DNA from: Arthrobacter sp.
GTDB lineage: Bacteria > Actinomycetota > Actinomycetes > Actinomycetales > Micrococcaceae
Direction of reading: 5' to 3'
Length of the DNA stretch: 11,538 nt
Assembly (NCBI GenBank): GCA_025464545.1
Contig: JAODMA010000388.1
Coordinates: forward strand, 1 to 11,538
The notes beneath the pieces are model-generated. The model was not told the DNA's origin. It worked only from the letters and a program-made list of their open reading frames with translations, and ran no database searches. The position numbers and the translations under genes are program-made. Positions within the stretch are counted from its first letter, which is position 1. Every line of letters begins with the position of its first letter. Below, piece by piece: positions 1-6,963 of this stretch.

Positions 1-1
1 A

Positions 2-1078
2 CTGGCCGACTGGTTCGCCGTCACCGCCTTGTTCAAATACCCGATGCGCCTCAAGATCCCGCACACCTCCATCAACCCGAACCGGACGGACCAGATCGGC
101 GCCTCACTAGGCGACTTCGTCGAGACCAACTTCCTCTCCGAGCAGGTGGTCCACGAGAAACTTGCGTCGATGGACGTCGCGCGCAAAGTCGGCACGTGGC
201 TGTCCGGGCCCGGCGGTCCAGAACGCGTCGCCAAGGAAGGCGCCGCCATCATCCGTGGCGCGTTCACGGTGTTGAACGACGACGACGTCCAGGCAGTGAT
301 CGAGAGCATGGTCCGCAAACATCTGCTCACCCCGCCGTGGGGCCCCCCGGTAGGCCGGCTCGCCCAGCGCATTTTCGACGACGGCCACCACCACGCCCTC
401 GTTGACCTGCTGGTCGACCGCACGGTGGACTGGGTCCGGGACAACCACGAGACTGTCAGCAGGCTCGTCACTGACCGCTCCCCCACCTGGGTGCCGACCT
501 TCGTGGACGGGCTAGTGGGCGACAAGGTCTACGTGGAGATCCTGAAATTCACCAAGGCCGTGCAGGCCGACCCCCAGCACCAGGTCCGGTTGTCGATCGA
601 CAAGTATCTCCAGGACCTCGCGCAGGACCTGCAACATGATCCGGTCATGATCGCCCGCGCCGAGGGCATCAAGGCCCAGGTCCTTGGCGACCCCGAGGTC
701 AGGGAACTTGCGTCCCGCACCTGGGGCACCATCAAGACCGCGCTGCTCACCGCTGTCGACGATCCGCACAGTGAGCTGACCGTGAAGTTCAAGGCCGCTG
801 TGCACGACTTCGGTACCCGCCTGGTGGTGGATCCCGAGCTGGCCGGCAAGGTGAACAAGTGGATTGGCGACGCCGCGGGCTATCTCGTGAAGACGTACCG
901 CTCGGATATCGCCGCCGTGATCAGCGATACCGTGGCCCGCTGGGATGGCGAAGAAACTTCACAAAAAATCGAGCTCCAGGTGGGCAAGGACCTGCAGTTC
1001 ATCCGGATAAACGGCACCGTGGTGGGTGCCCTCGCCGGGCTCGCCATCTTCACCGTGGCGCACTTGCTGTTCGGCTAG
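2..1078 (+). CDS. DUF445 family membrane-anchored protein (5' end cut off)
   Basis: The reading frame is open from base 2, so the gene starts before the window and only its last 358 residues are seen. The first visible residues (LADWFAVTALFKYP, then IPHTSINPNR) match the conserved start of the DUF445 (YheB/YjiN-like) family, which normally follows an N-terminal membrane helix that is missing here. The middle is helical and charged, with repeated motifs of the kind KVGTWL and VGDKVY. The last 20 or so residues (GTVVGALAGLAIFTVAHLLFG) form a second hydrophobic helix, so the protein is probably anchored at both ends. The family has no firmly assigned biochemical role. The stop is 14 bp from the stop of the convergent pxpA-like gene. 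The TTG at 29 is an internal Leu codon and not the start. I am sure of the family and unsure of function. Confidence 0.88.
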   Translation: MADWFAVTALFKYPMRLKIPHTSINPNRTDQIGASLGDFVETNFLSEQVVHEKLASMDVARKVGTWLSGPGGPERVAKEGAAIIRGAFTVLNDDDVQAVIESMVRKHLLTPPWGPPVGRLAQRIFDDGHHHALVDLLVDRTVDWVRDNHETVSRLVTDRSPTWVPTFVDGLVGDKVYVEILKFTKAVQADPQHQVRLSIDKYLQDLAQDLQHDPVMIARAEGIKAQVLGDPEVRELASRTWGTIKTALLTAVDDPHSELTVKFKAAVHDFGTRLVVDPELAGKVNKWIGDAAGYLVKTYRSDIAAVISDTVARWDGEETSQKIELQVGKDLQFIRINGTVVGALAGLAIFTVAHLLFG

Positions 1079-1079
1079 G

Positions 1080-1099
1080 CGCCTAAGGAGCCCTAGGCG
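1080..1099. terminator. Short convergent stem-loop, possible bidirectional terminator
   Basis: CGCCTA (1080-1085) pairs perfectly with TAGGCG (1094-1099) around an 8-base loop. It fills the 14-bp gap between the convergent DUF445 and pxpA-like genes and includes the latter's stop codon. There is no T-run, so it would be a weak or Rho-assisted terminator at best. Confidence 0.3.
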
Positions 1100-1842
1100 A
1101 AACTCTCCAGCTCGACGCCGGCCTGCTCCAGTGCGGCACGGATCGCGCCCGCCCAAACGATGGACCCGGGGGCATCGCCAGCCAGGCACAGCGAGTGCGG
1201 TTCGATCCGGAGCACTGTGCCGTCGACCGCTTCGACTTCGCCCTTGGTAGCGAGGCGCACGGCCCGTTCGGCAATGTGCCCGGCGTCGTGCAGCAGGGCG
1301 CCGTCCTGGGAGCGCGGCACCAGGGTGCCGTCCGGGAGGTAACTGCGGCTGGGGAAAGCTTCGACAAAGACGGGGTGGCCGGCTTCCGTTGCCATGGCGA
1401 GCAGGGCAGAACCAGGGAAGCCGAGCACCGGCAGACCCGGGTCATAGGCCTGGACGGCCGAGATCACGGCGGCCGCCTGCTCGGCGTCGCGCACCGTCCG
1501 GTCGTAAAGCGCGCCGTGCATCTTGACGTAGTCCACCGACGCGCCAACCGCATGGGCAACCCCGTCCAGCGCGCCGAGCTGGTATAGCACGGAGCCGAAG
1601 AGATCGTCGAAGGACATGTCCAGTGACCGGAGGCCGAACCCGGCGAGATCCGGGTAGCCGATGTGGGCACCCACCCGGACGTCGAGCTCGTAGGCGGCGC
1701 GGCAAGCGTCCAGCATCGTCACGGGGTCGCCGGCGTGCATCCCGCACGCCACGCTGGCGCTGGTGACGAGCGGGAACACGGCGGCGTCCCCGCCCATGGT
1801 CCAGCTGCCGAAGGACTGCCCGAGGTCGGCGTTCAGATCCAA
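1093..1842 (-). CDS. pxpA: LamB/YcsF family protein, 5-oxoprolinase subunit A homologue
   Basis: This is a 249-residue protein of normal family length. It shows the family landmarks in order: DLNADLGQSFG (2-12), ACGMHAGDP (32-40), HIGYPDLAGFGLR (60-72), VKMHGALYD (106-114) and SLCLAGDAPGS (217-227). PxpA works with PxpB and PxpC in ATP-dependent opening of 5-oxoproline to glutamate in the cytoplasm; neither partner is encoded in this window. Two family motifs deviate: from memory the family usually has VKPHGALYN and a C-x-HGD signature, whereas here Met replaces Pro (107) and Ala replaces His (221). The start is TTG at 1842, chosen because homologues begin right at the IDLNADLG motif. It overlaps the upstream EcsC-like gene by 10 bp, which suggests translational coupling. 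The family is certain; 5-oxoprolinase activity is less so. Confidence 0.85.
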   Translation of the reverse strand: MDLNADLGQSFGSWTMGGDAAVFPLVTSASVACGMHAGDPVTMLDACRAAYELDVRVGAHIGYPDLAGFGLRSLDMSFDDLFGSVLYQLGALDGVAHAVGASVDYVKMHGALYDRTVRDAEQAAAVISAVQAYDPGLPVLGFPGSALLAMATEAGHPVFVEAFPSRSYLPDGTLVPRSQDGALLHDAGHIAERAVRLATKGEVEAVDGTVLRIEPHSLCLAGDAPGSIVWAGAIRAALEQAGVELESFA

Positions 1843-2720
1843 GATTTGCCGCCATCCTGCGCAGAGTCATTACGGGGTGCGGCGTCGGAGGGAGCGCCCG
1901 GGCCGGCATCCCGGCCGTTGTCCGGACGGGTATTGCGGAGGGCCTCCGGGCCGGTGGTGTCCGCGATGGCCCGCAGCTCCCCCGGGATCGTGTCCGGCAT
2001 GGGTCCGAACGCCGCCTTGGCGTTGGCGATGACGGCGAGCCCCATCATGCGGTTGCCGACGCCGCCCACCACGGCTCCGATGCCGAAGGGCAGCGCCCGG
2101 CCCAGCAGGGCAGTGCCCTGGCGCCTCAGCAGGTTCCGGAGGAACATCGTCTGGATCCGTTCCCGCACCGAGCCAAAGCCCGCCATCGGAACCCGGCGGG
2201 CGAAGATGGAACCCCACGCCTGGGTAGGTCCCTTGCCTTGCCCCGCGGACTGCGCTCCCAGCGAACTCAGCAACGCCGTGCCTTCCTCACCGAGCATGAT
2301 GGCCATGACCAGGGTGCTGGCCTTCTCCGGGTCGACCATCCTGACGCCATGCAGCTCGGCGAGCGCGGTGGCGAACAATGCTGTGGCCTCCAGGAATCCC
2401 ACGGTTGCGGCCGCCGAAAGGCCCAGGGCGGCCACCGTACCGACGCCGGGAATTACGGCCGTCCCGCCCACGAGCGCCCCGCCGCCGGTGACGGCCAGCA
2501 GATAGTCGCGTTCCAGCTTTGCGGCCAACTGCGCCGCTGTGGCCTGCGGATGCCTCTTCTGCAGGCGCCGGAGGTTTGCCAGAACCAGGGGTCGCTGGAT
2601 CTCGACGGCCTGCAAGAGCACGTTGTGGACGCCTGGCTTGGGCTTGCCCTCGGCGTCGAACATCACGTTGTGTGCGGTCTTCTGTGCCATCTTCATTGCC
2701 GGGTTGCTGCGCTTGGCCAT
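1833..2720 (-). CDS. EcsC-like membrane-associated protein
   Basis: This 295-residue protein begins with a basic, Ala-rich region. It then has a long Gly/Ala-rich hydrophobic stretch (about 73-120, containing GGGALVGGTAVIPGVG), an amphipathic middle (about 125-205), a second Gly-rich hydrophobic block (about 205-236, LPFGIGAVVGGVGNRMMG) and a polar, probably disordered tail (256-295). The late hydrophobic block followed by N-R-x-M and an Ala-rich helix resembles the end of EcsC-family proteins, which associate with ABC transporters or the membrane in other bacteria. That match is from memory and the function here is unknown. The ATG at 2720 has a good ribosome site, GAGAGG, 6 bases upstream. 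It is the first gene of a two-gene transcript with the pxpA-like gene, which it overlaps by 10 bp. Confidence 0.6.
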   Translation of the reverse strand: MAKRSNPAMKMAQKTAHNVMFDAEGKPKPGVHNVLLQAVEIQRPLVLANLRRLQKRHPQATAAQLAAKLERDYLLAVTGGGALVGGTAVIPGVGTVAALGLSAAATVGFLEATALFATALAELHGVRMVDPEKASTLVMAIMLGEEGTALLSSLGAQSAGQGKGPTQAWGSIFARRVPMAGFGSVRERIQTMFLRNLLRRQGTALLGRALPFGIGAVVGGVGNRMMGLAVIANAKAAFGPMPDTIPGELRAIADTTGPEALRNTRPDNGRDAGPGAPSDAAPRNDSAQDGGKSWI

Positions 2721-3057
2721 CGTCGCCTCTCGTCAAAACCGGAACGGTCGGTAGGTGCTGACAGCCGGCGGCTGTCTTCACGCCTTAACACTAGGCCAAA
2801 CCCCCGGCTGGATCAGAGTGACCCGGTTTCGGCCACAGCCAGGAACGCGGACGACGCCGGCCCGCGGGCCGGGATAGACGTCCGCAGCCCCCGGCACCGG
2901 GCACGGCCTTTCGGGCCGGAAGCGCCCCGGTGTCCCGGCACCAGTTCCGTCCGCAACTCCGGACTGGGCATCCGCGGCGACCGGCGTTCCTCCCTCCCGT
3001 CCCCGCCGCCCGGCCTTTTGTACAGCGGAGTCCCCGACGGGACCCTAGACTGGGCAC
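2721..3057. other. Divergent intergenic region, 337 bp, no gene
   Basis: This region separates the EcsC-like gene (-) from the MFS gene (+). No credible coding frame is seen; the long frames crossing it run into neighbouring genes on the wrong strand. It holds a 17-bp palindrome near the EcsC-like start, a GC-rich nested inverted repeat at 2895-2932 (CACCGGG/CCCGGTG enclosing CGGCC/GGCCG) and a possible leaderless promoter for the MFS gene. A weak -10-like TAGTGT lies on the minus strand at 2793-2788, without a convincing -35. Confidence 0.6.
2760..2776. promoter_or_regulatory. Perfect 17-bp palindrome upstream of the EcsC-like gene
   Basis: GACAGCCG and CGGCTGTC flank a single central G with no mismatch, 40 bp before the EcsC-like start codon. 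The position suits an operator for a dimeric repressor, or a hairpin in the 5' leader of that transcript. The arms extend no further, and no T-run follows on either strand, which argues against a terminator. No regulator for it is encoded nearby. Confidence 0.4.
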
Positions 3058-3060
3058 ATG
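3046..3060 (+). promoter_or_regulatory. Possible leaderless -10 element before the MFS gene
   Basis: TAGACT (3046-3051) lies 6 bases before the ATG at 3058, the spacing expected when transcription begins at the start codon. No ribosome-binding site is visible upstream of that ATG. Leaderless mRNAs are common in actinobacteria. No convincing -35 element is seen at the right distance. Confidence 0.4.
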
Positions 3061-4431
3061 CGCGCCCCGCGAGCTCTCCGCCCCTTCGCGCACCGGGAAT
3101 ACCGGGTGCTGATCGCGGCGCTTGCCATCTCCATCTTCGGCTCCGGAATGTGGGCCGTCGCGATGGTCTATGAGGTGATCCACCTTGGCGGGGGCCCGCT
3201 GCAGCTCTCGCTCGTGGCCACGGCGGGCAGTGTGGGGCTCGTGGCGTTTGTGCTGGCGGGCGGGATCGCGGCGGACCGCGTCCCGCAGCGGCTCCTGATC
3301 ATCGGAGTCGAGGGCGCGAACCTGGCCGTCATTGCCAGCATCAGCGGGCTAGCCCTGCTCGGCTGGCTGCAGCTCTGGCACCTGGCGCTCGGGGCCTTTG
3401 TGCTGGGCGTCGGGGCGGCGTTTTTCTTCCCCGCCTACTCCGCGATCCTGCCCCGGATCCTCCCGCCCGAGGACCTGCTCGCCGCCAACGGCATGGAAGG
3501 GACGATGCGGCCGATCCTGCAACAGGCCGCCGGTCCTGCCGTTGCGGGCATCCTGGTCGCCGCACTTTCCCCCTCGCACGCGGTGACGGGTGTGGCGGCC
3601 TGCCACCTGCTGGCTTTCGGCATCCTGAACTTCCTCAGGCCCCAACTCCGTGGGGCCACCCCGGGCCAGGAGCCCGTGGACGGTGCCGGCGCGCCGGACG
3701 GGGCGCACACCAGTTCGCTGCTGCACGACCTCCGCGAAGGCGTGGGCTACACGCTCCGGACCCCCTGGCTGTTGTGGACCCTGCTCTGGGCCTGCATTTC
3801 GGTGCTGTTCCTGATCGGCCCGATCGAGGTGCTGATGCCGTTCGTGGTCCGGGACCAGCTGGGCGGCGACTCGCGCATGTTCGGTTTCCTGCTCGCCATC
3901 ATGGGCGTCGGAAGCGCTGTCGCTTCGCTGGCCACGGCGTCCTTCCCCCTGCCGCGCCGCTACCTCACCGTGATGATGGTTTCCTGGGGAGCAGGCACAC
4001 TGCCGGTCGCGGCGATTGGGATCATGGACAGCTTCTGGGCTGTCGCCGCAGCAATGTTTTTCTTCGGCGCCACCGGCAGTGTAGGCATGGTGATCTGGGG
4101 CACGTTGCTGCAGCGTCGGGTTCCGCCGCATCTGCTCGGGCGCGTCTCCAGCCTGGACTTCTTTGTGTCGCTGGCGCTCATGCCGGTTTCGATGGCCCTG
4201 GCCGGCCCCGCCGCCGAGGTGCTCCCGGTGTGGCTGATCTTCCTTGTGGCGGGGGCTGTGTGCCCGCTGATGGCCATCGTTGCGATGATCGTCGCGCGGA
4301 TGCCGCAGGACGAGCTCGCGCATCCCCTGGACCGGGGCACGGACAGCGGGACAGCCCGGGACGCGGAGAGCGGCACGGAGAGCGGCCGGGACCGCGGGAC
4401 CGACGGCGGAACGGACCTGATGGGCAGTTAG
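3058..4431 (+). CDS. MFS transporter, probable drug/metabolite exporter
   Basis: This is a 457-residue polytopic membrane protein. After a short basic N-terminus (LRPFAHREYRVL) come hydrophobic helices consistent with 12 membrane spans to about residue 415. The MFS motif A appears as GGIAADRVPQRL (68-79) in the loop after helix 2. A long polar loop sits at about 198-225 in the middle, as usual between the two six-helix halves. Overall it resembles the EntS/tetracycline-efflux (MFS_3) type of exporter; the substrate is unknown. The tail from residue 422 is hydrophilic and repetitive, with RGTD twice, SGT twice and GGTD once, and is not part of the transporter fold. The start is the ATG at 3058, which has no ribosome site and may be leaderless. 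It stands alone between a divergent promoter region and a convergent terminator, so a link with the sugar operon is not supported. Confidence 0.85.
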   Translation: MRAPRALRPFAHREYRVLIAALAISIFGSGMWAVAMVYEVIHLGGGPLQLSLVATAGSVGLVAFVLAGGIAADRVPQRLLIIGVEGANLAVIASISGLALLGWLQLWHLALGAFVLGVGAAFFFPAYSAILPRILPPEDLLAANGMEGTMRPILQQAAGPAVAGILVAALSPSHAVTGVAACHLLAFGILNFLRPQLRGATPGQEPVDGAGAPDGAHTSSLLHDLREGVGYTLRTPWLLWTLLWACISVLFLIGPIEVLMPFVVRDQLGGDSRMFGFLLAIMGVGSAVASLATASFPLPRRYLTVMMVSWGAGTLPVAAIGIMDSFWAVAAAMFFFGATGSVGMVIWGTLLQRRVPPHLLGRVSSLDFFVSLALMPVSMALAGPAAEVLPVWLIFLVAGAVCPLMAIVAMIVARMPQDELAHPLDRGTDSGTARDAESGTESGRDRGTDGGTDLMGS

Positions 4432-4461
4432 GGGCGGCTCGACGCGTCGCTCCGCCCCTTT
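4431..4461 (+). terminator. Probable terminator of the MFS gene
   Basis: GGGGCGG (4431-4437) pairs perfectly with CCGCCCC (4452-4458) across a 14-base loop and is followed by TTT. It begins at the last base of the MFS stop codon. The T-run is short, as often found in GC-rich genomes. Confidence 0.55.
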
Positions 4462-4467
4462 GGCCGC

Positions 4468-4498
4468 GCCCGGGACCCGCGCCCCGCTGGTCCCGGGC
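4468..4498. terminator. Second convergent stem-loop, possible terminator of the GH65 operon
   Basis: GCCCGGGAC (4468-4476) pairs perfectly with GTCCCGGGC (4490-4498) around 13 bases, just after the GH65 stop on the minus strand. It is very stable but has no T-run on the minus strand. It and the preceding hairpin fill almost all of the gap between the convergent genes. Confidence 0.5.
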
Positions 4499-4507
4499 TG
4501 CCGCACC

Positions 4508-6838
4508 TTAGACGGCGGCGCGGACTACCGGGATCGACGCCGTCGGAAGACCGCTGGGAAAGATCGTGGGCTCCGGTGCCGCCACGGGCGCCAGCGGCAC
4601 CCGCAGCGTGTCGCCGTCCACAGTCAGCAGTTCCCCGCGGACGTCGACGTCGAGCGGCGCGCCCTCGCGGACCGTCAGGCTGATGGACCCCTGCTCCAAA
4701 TTAACGTGCAGGAGCCTGCCCCGGACCTTCAGGTGGAAGGACAGCCCCTCCCATTCGACGGGCAGCCGCGGGTCGAAATACGGTACGGCGCCCTGGTCCC
4801 GCAGGCCGGCAAAGCCGCTCACCAGCGAGCTCCAGACACCGCCGGTGGATGCGATGTGCACGCCGTCGATCGTGTTGCCGTGGGTGTCGTCCAGGTCGAT
4901 GAACAGCGCATGCGTGAAGTGGTCCAGGGCGGCCTTGCCGTAGCCGACCTCGGCCGCCATGATGCCCTGGACGCACGCGGAGAGGGTGGAGTCGCCGGTG
5001 GTGATCGGGTCATAGAAATCGAAGGCGCGGCGCTTCTCCTCGGCCGTGAAATCCTGCCACTGCAGGAACATGGCCAGCACGGTGTCCGCCTGCTTGAGGA
5101 CCTGGTGCCGGTAGATCACCAGCGGGTGGAAGTTCAGCAGCAGCGGGTATTTGGAACGCGGCGTGCTCCAGTCCCACGGCTCCAGGGCCATGAAGTCGTT
5201 GTCCTGAGAGTGCACCTGCAGGTCCTCGTCGTAAGGCAGCTGCATGCGGTTGGCGGCCTGTTCCCAGAGCTGGCGTTCGGCGTCGTCGATCTCCGGGTGG
5301 TCCAGCGCAGCCGCGGCACGCAGGTTGAAGCGCGCCATGACGTTGGTATACAGGTTGTCGTTGACGACCGCGGTGTACTCGTCCGGGCCGGTGACGCCGT
5401 GGATGTGGAAGAGTCCGTCCTTGCCGAAGAAGCCCAGCGAGACCCACATCCGGGCGGTCTGGATCAGCAGCTCGGAGCCGAGGGTTTCCTGGAACTCGGT
5501 GTCGCCACTGGCCCAGATGTAGCGGTTGGCCGCGAAGGCGATCGCAGCGGCGATGTGGAACTGGGCCGTGCCGGCCGCGTAGTAGGCGCTGGCCTCGAGC
5601 CCGTTGATGGTCCGCCAGGGGAACAGGGCTCCGTCCACGCTGAGCTCCTTGGCGCGGATCTTGGCTTCGGGCAGCATCTCGTGGCGGAACTCGAGGACCT
5701 GGCGGGCGTTCCCCGGGTTGGTGTAGGTCAGGTAGGGCAGCAGGTACACCTCCTGGTCCCAGAAGTAGTGGCCCTCGTAGCCGGAGCCGCTGACGCCCTT
5801 GGCAGGGATGCCTGCGACATCGGCGCACGCCGTGGCTTGGGCCAGCTGGAAGAGGTTCCAACGGACCGCCTGCTGCAGCTCGGTCTGCCCGGCCAGCTCG
5901 ATGTCGCTCGTGGTCCAGTAGTCGCGGTAGTGGGCCGCGCTTTCGGCAAAGATCTCGCTGAGGGGCTTAAGGGCGGCTTCGGCGGCATCGGCCAGGTCCT
6001 CGACGGACTGACCTTCGGCGTAGCTGACGCTCTTTTCCAGCACGAACGGCCGGTCCGCGCCGACGGCCAGGACGTAGCGGACACTGCTGTCATCCTCGTG
6101 CACCTGCGTGTCGAAGGGCTGCACCTCCGCGGACGTCCAGTGGTCCACGGCCAGGCCAATCCGCTGTTTCGATTCCGCGGTTTCCCAGGACATGCGAAGC
6201 GAACCGTCCCCGCCGTCGAGCCGCACCGGCAGGAGTACCCGCCCGGCGTGCCGGCCGGCACGGCGCGGGTCGTGCGCCGAGTGGTCCTCCACTGGCTGGT
6301 CCTGGCGGTTGATCACGGAAGAGGTGACATCCGCCGAGATGTCCCGGTCCGCGGCGAGTTCCAGGGAGATGCCGAGTGCGCCGCGGGACTCGTAGCCGAC
6401 GGCGCGGCGTTCCGTGGTTGTCACGGTGGCGCCGGAGCGGCACTGCCAGACAATCCGGCATTCATAGACGCCGGTGGCAAAGTCCACGCTGCGCAGGTAG
6501 TCCAGGACGGTTGATTCCTCCAGACTCAGGGTTTCGCCGTCGATCACGACGGTGAAGTTGTTGGCGTCCGGGATGTACAGGATGCGCTGGCCGGTGCGGG
6601 CAAAGCCGTACGCGCTTTCCGCATGCTTGATGTCCCAGGTCTCATGGAACCCGTTGATGAAGCTGCCCGGCAGTTCGGCGTCCGCGGCCGCCCAGTGCGC
6701 GCCGCGGATGCCCAGGTGGCCGTTGCCGAGGCTGAACAGGGTCTCCAGCGTGCCGGCATTGCCGGGGAGGTGAACAGTCTCCACGAGCTGCCACGGGTCG
6801 TTGGGGAACCGGGCGCGGTCCGAGGTGATGAGGGCCAT
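4508..6838 (-). CDS. Glycoside hydrolase family 65 glycoside phosphorylase
   Basis: This cytoplasmic enzyme of 776 residues has no signal peptide. GH65 phosphorylases split alpha-linked glucosides (maltose, trehalose, kojibiose, nigerose) with phosphate, inverting to beta-glucose-1-phosphate. An N-terminal beta domain (about 1-290) contains LGNGHLGIRG (37-46). The (alpha/alpha)6 barrel follows, with FWDQE (359-363), GALFPW (403-408), GVTGPDEY (481-488) carrying the expected acid catalyst Glu487, and KQAD (582-585). The phosphate-site motifs STLSACVQ (617-624) and HIASTGG (661-667) support a phosphorylase rather than a hydrolase. A small C-terminal beta domain ends the protein. The ATG at 6838 is chosen because homologues start near here and AAAAGGA lies 11 bases upstream. 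The frame stays open to 7117, but that part overlaps pgmB and is low-complexity Pro/Arg. Next to pgmB, beta-glucose-1-phosphate is the expected product. The substrate is not assigned. Confidence 0.92.
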   Translation of the reverse strand: MALITSDRARFPNDPWQLVETVHLPGNAGTLETLFSLGNGHLGIRGAHWAAADAELPGSFINGFHETWDIKHAESAYGFARTGQRILYIPDANNFTVVIDGETLSLEESTVLDYLRSVDFATGVYECRIVWQCRSGATVTTTERRAVGYESRGALGISLELAADRDISADVTSSVINRQDQPVEDHSAHDPRRAGRHAGRVLLPVRLDGGDGSLRMSWETAESKQRIGLAVDHWTSAEVQPFDTQVHEDDSSVRYVLAVGADRPFVLEKSVSYAEGQSVEDLADAAEAALKPLSEIFAESAAHYRDYWTTSDIELAGQTELQQAVRWNLFQLAQATACADVAGIPAKGVSGSGYEGHYFWDQEVYLLPYLTYTNPGNARQVLEFRHEMLPEAKIRAKELSVDGALFPWRTINGLEASAYYAAGTAQFHIAAAIAFAANRYIWASGDTEFQETLGSELLIQTARMWVSLGFFGKDGLFHIHGVTGPDEYTAVVNDNLYTNVMARFNLRAAAALDHPEIDDAERQLWEQAANRMQLPYDEDLQVHSQDNDFMALEPWDWSTPRSKYPLLLNFHPLVIYRHQVLKQADTVLAMFLQWQDFTAEEKRRAFDFYDPITTGDSTLSACVQGIMAAEVGYGKAALDHFTHALFIDLDDTHGNTIDGVHIASTGGVWSSLVSGFAGLRDQGAVPYFDPRLPVEWEGLSFHLKVRGRLLHVNLEQGSISLTVREGAPLDVDVRGELLTVDGDTLRVPLAPVAAPEPTIFPSGLPTASIPVVRAAV

Positions 6839-6963
6839 GATGGTGGGTTTCCTTTTGGGCGGTTCAAGCGGTGCGGTGAAAGTGGTGCGGGTTGGGCTGC
6901 GCGGGCGCGGAAGCCCGGGCGGGAGGGGCTTGAGCCGCGCCGGGGTCCAGGGCCGGGCGGGGG
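6839..6963 (-). other. Intercistronic spacer between pgmB and the GH65 gene
   Basis: This 125-bp spacer is very GC-rich and contains a small inverted repeat, AAGCCC (6911-6916) with GGGCTT (6926-6931). It shows neither a LacI-type palindrome nor a convincing promoter, so the GH65 gene is probably read from the upstream promoter. The hairpin could affect mRNA processing or relative expression; this is inference. Confidence 0.3.

Noticed and set aside
1199..1208. GGTTCGATCC, like a tRNA T-arm
   Set aside because: It lies inside the pxpA-like coding frame with no acceptor, D or anticodon arms around it.
3349..4506. 385-codon open frame on the - strand opposite the MFS gene
   Set aside because: Low-complexity His/Arg/Gln-rich translation with no family match and a well-supported transporter on the other strand.
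4460..6514. 684-codon open frame on the + strand opposite the GH65 gene
   Set aside because: No recognisable domain, no ribosome site, and it mirrors the codon bias of the GH65 gene in GC-rich DNA. It is a shadow frame.
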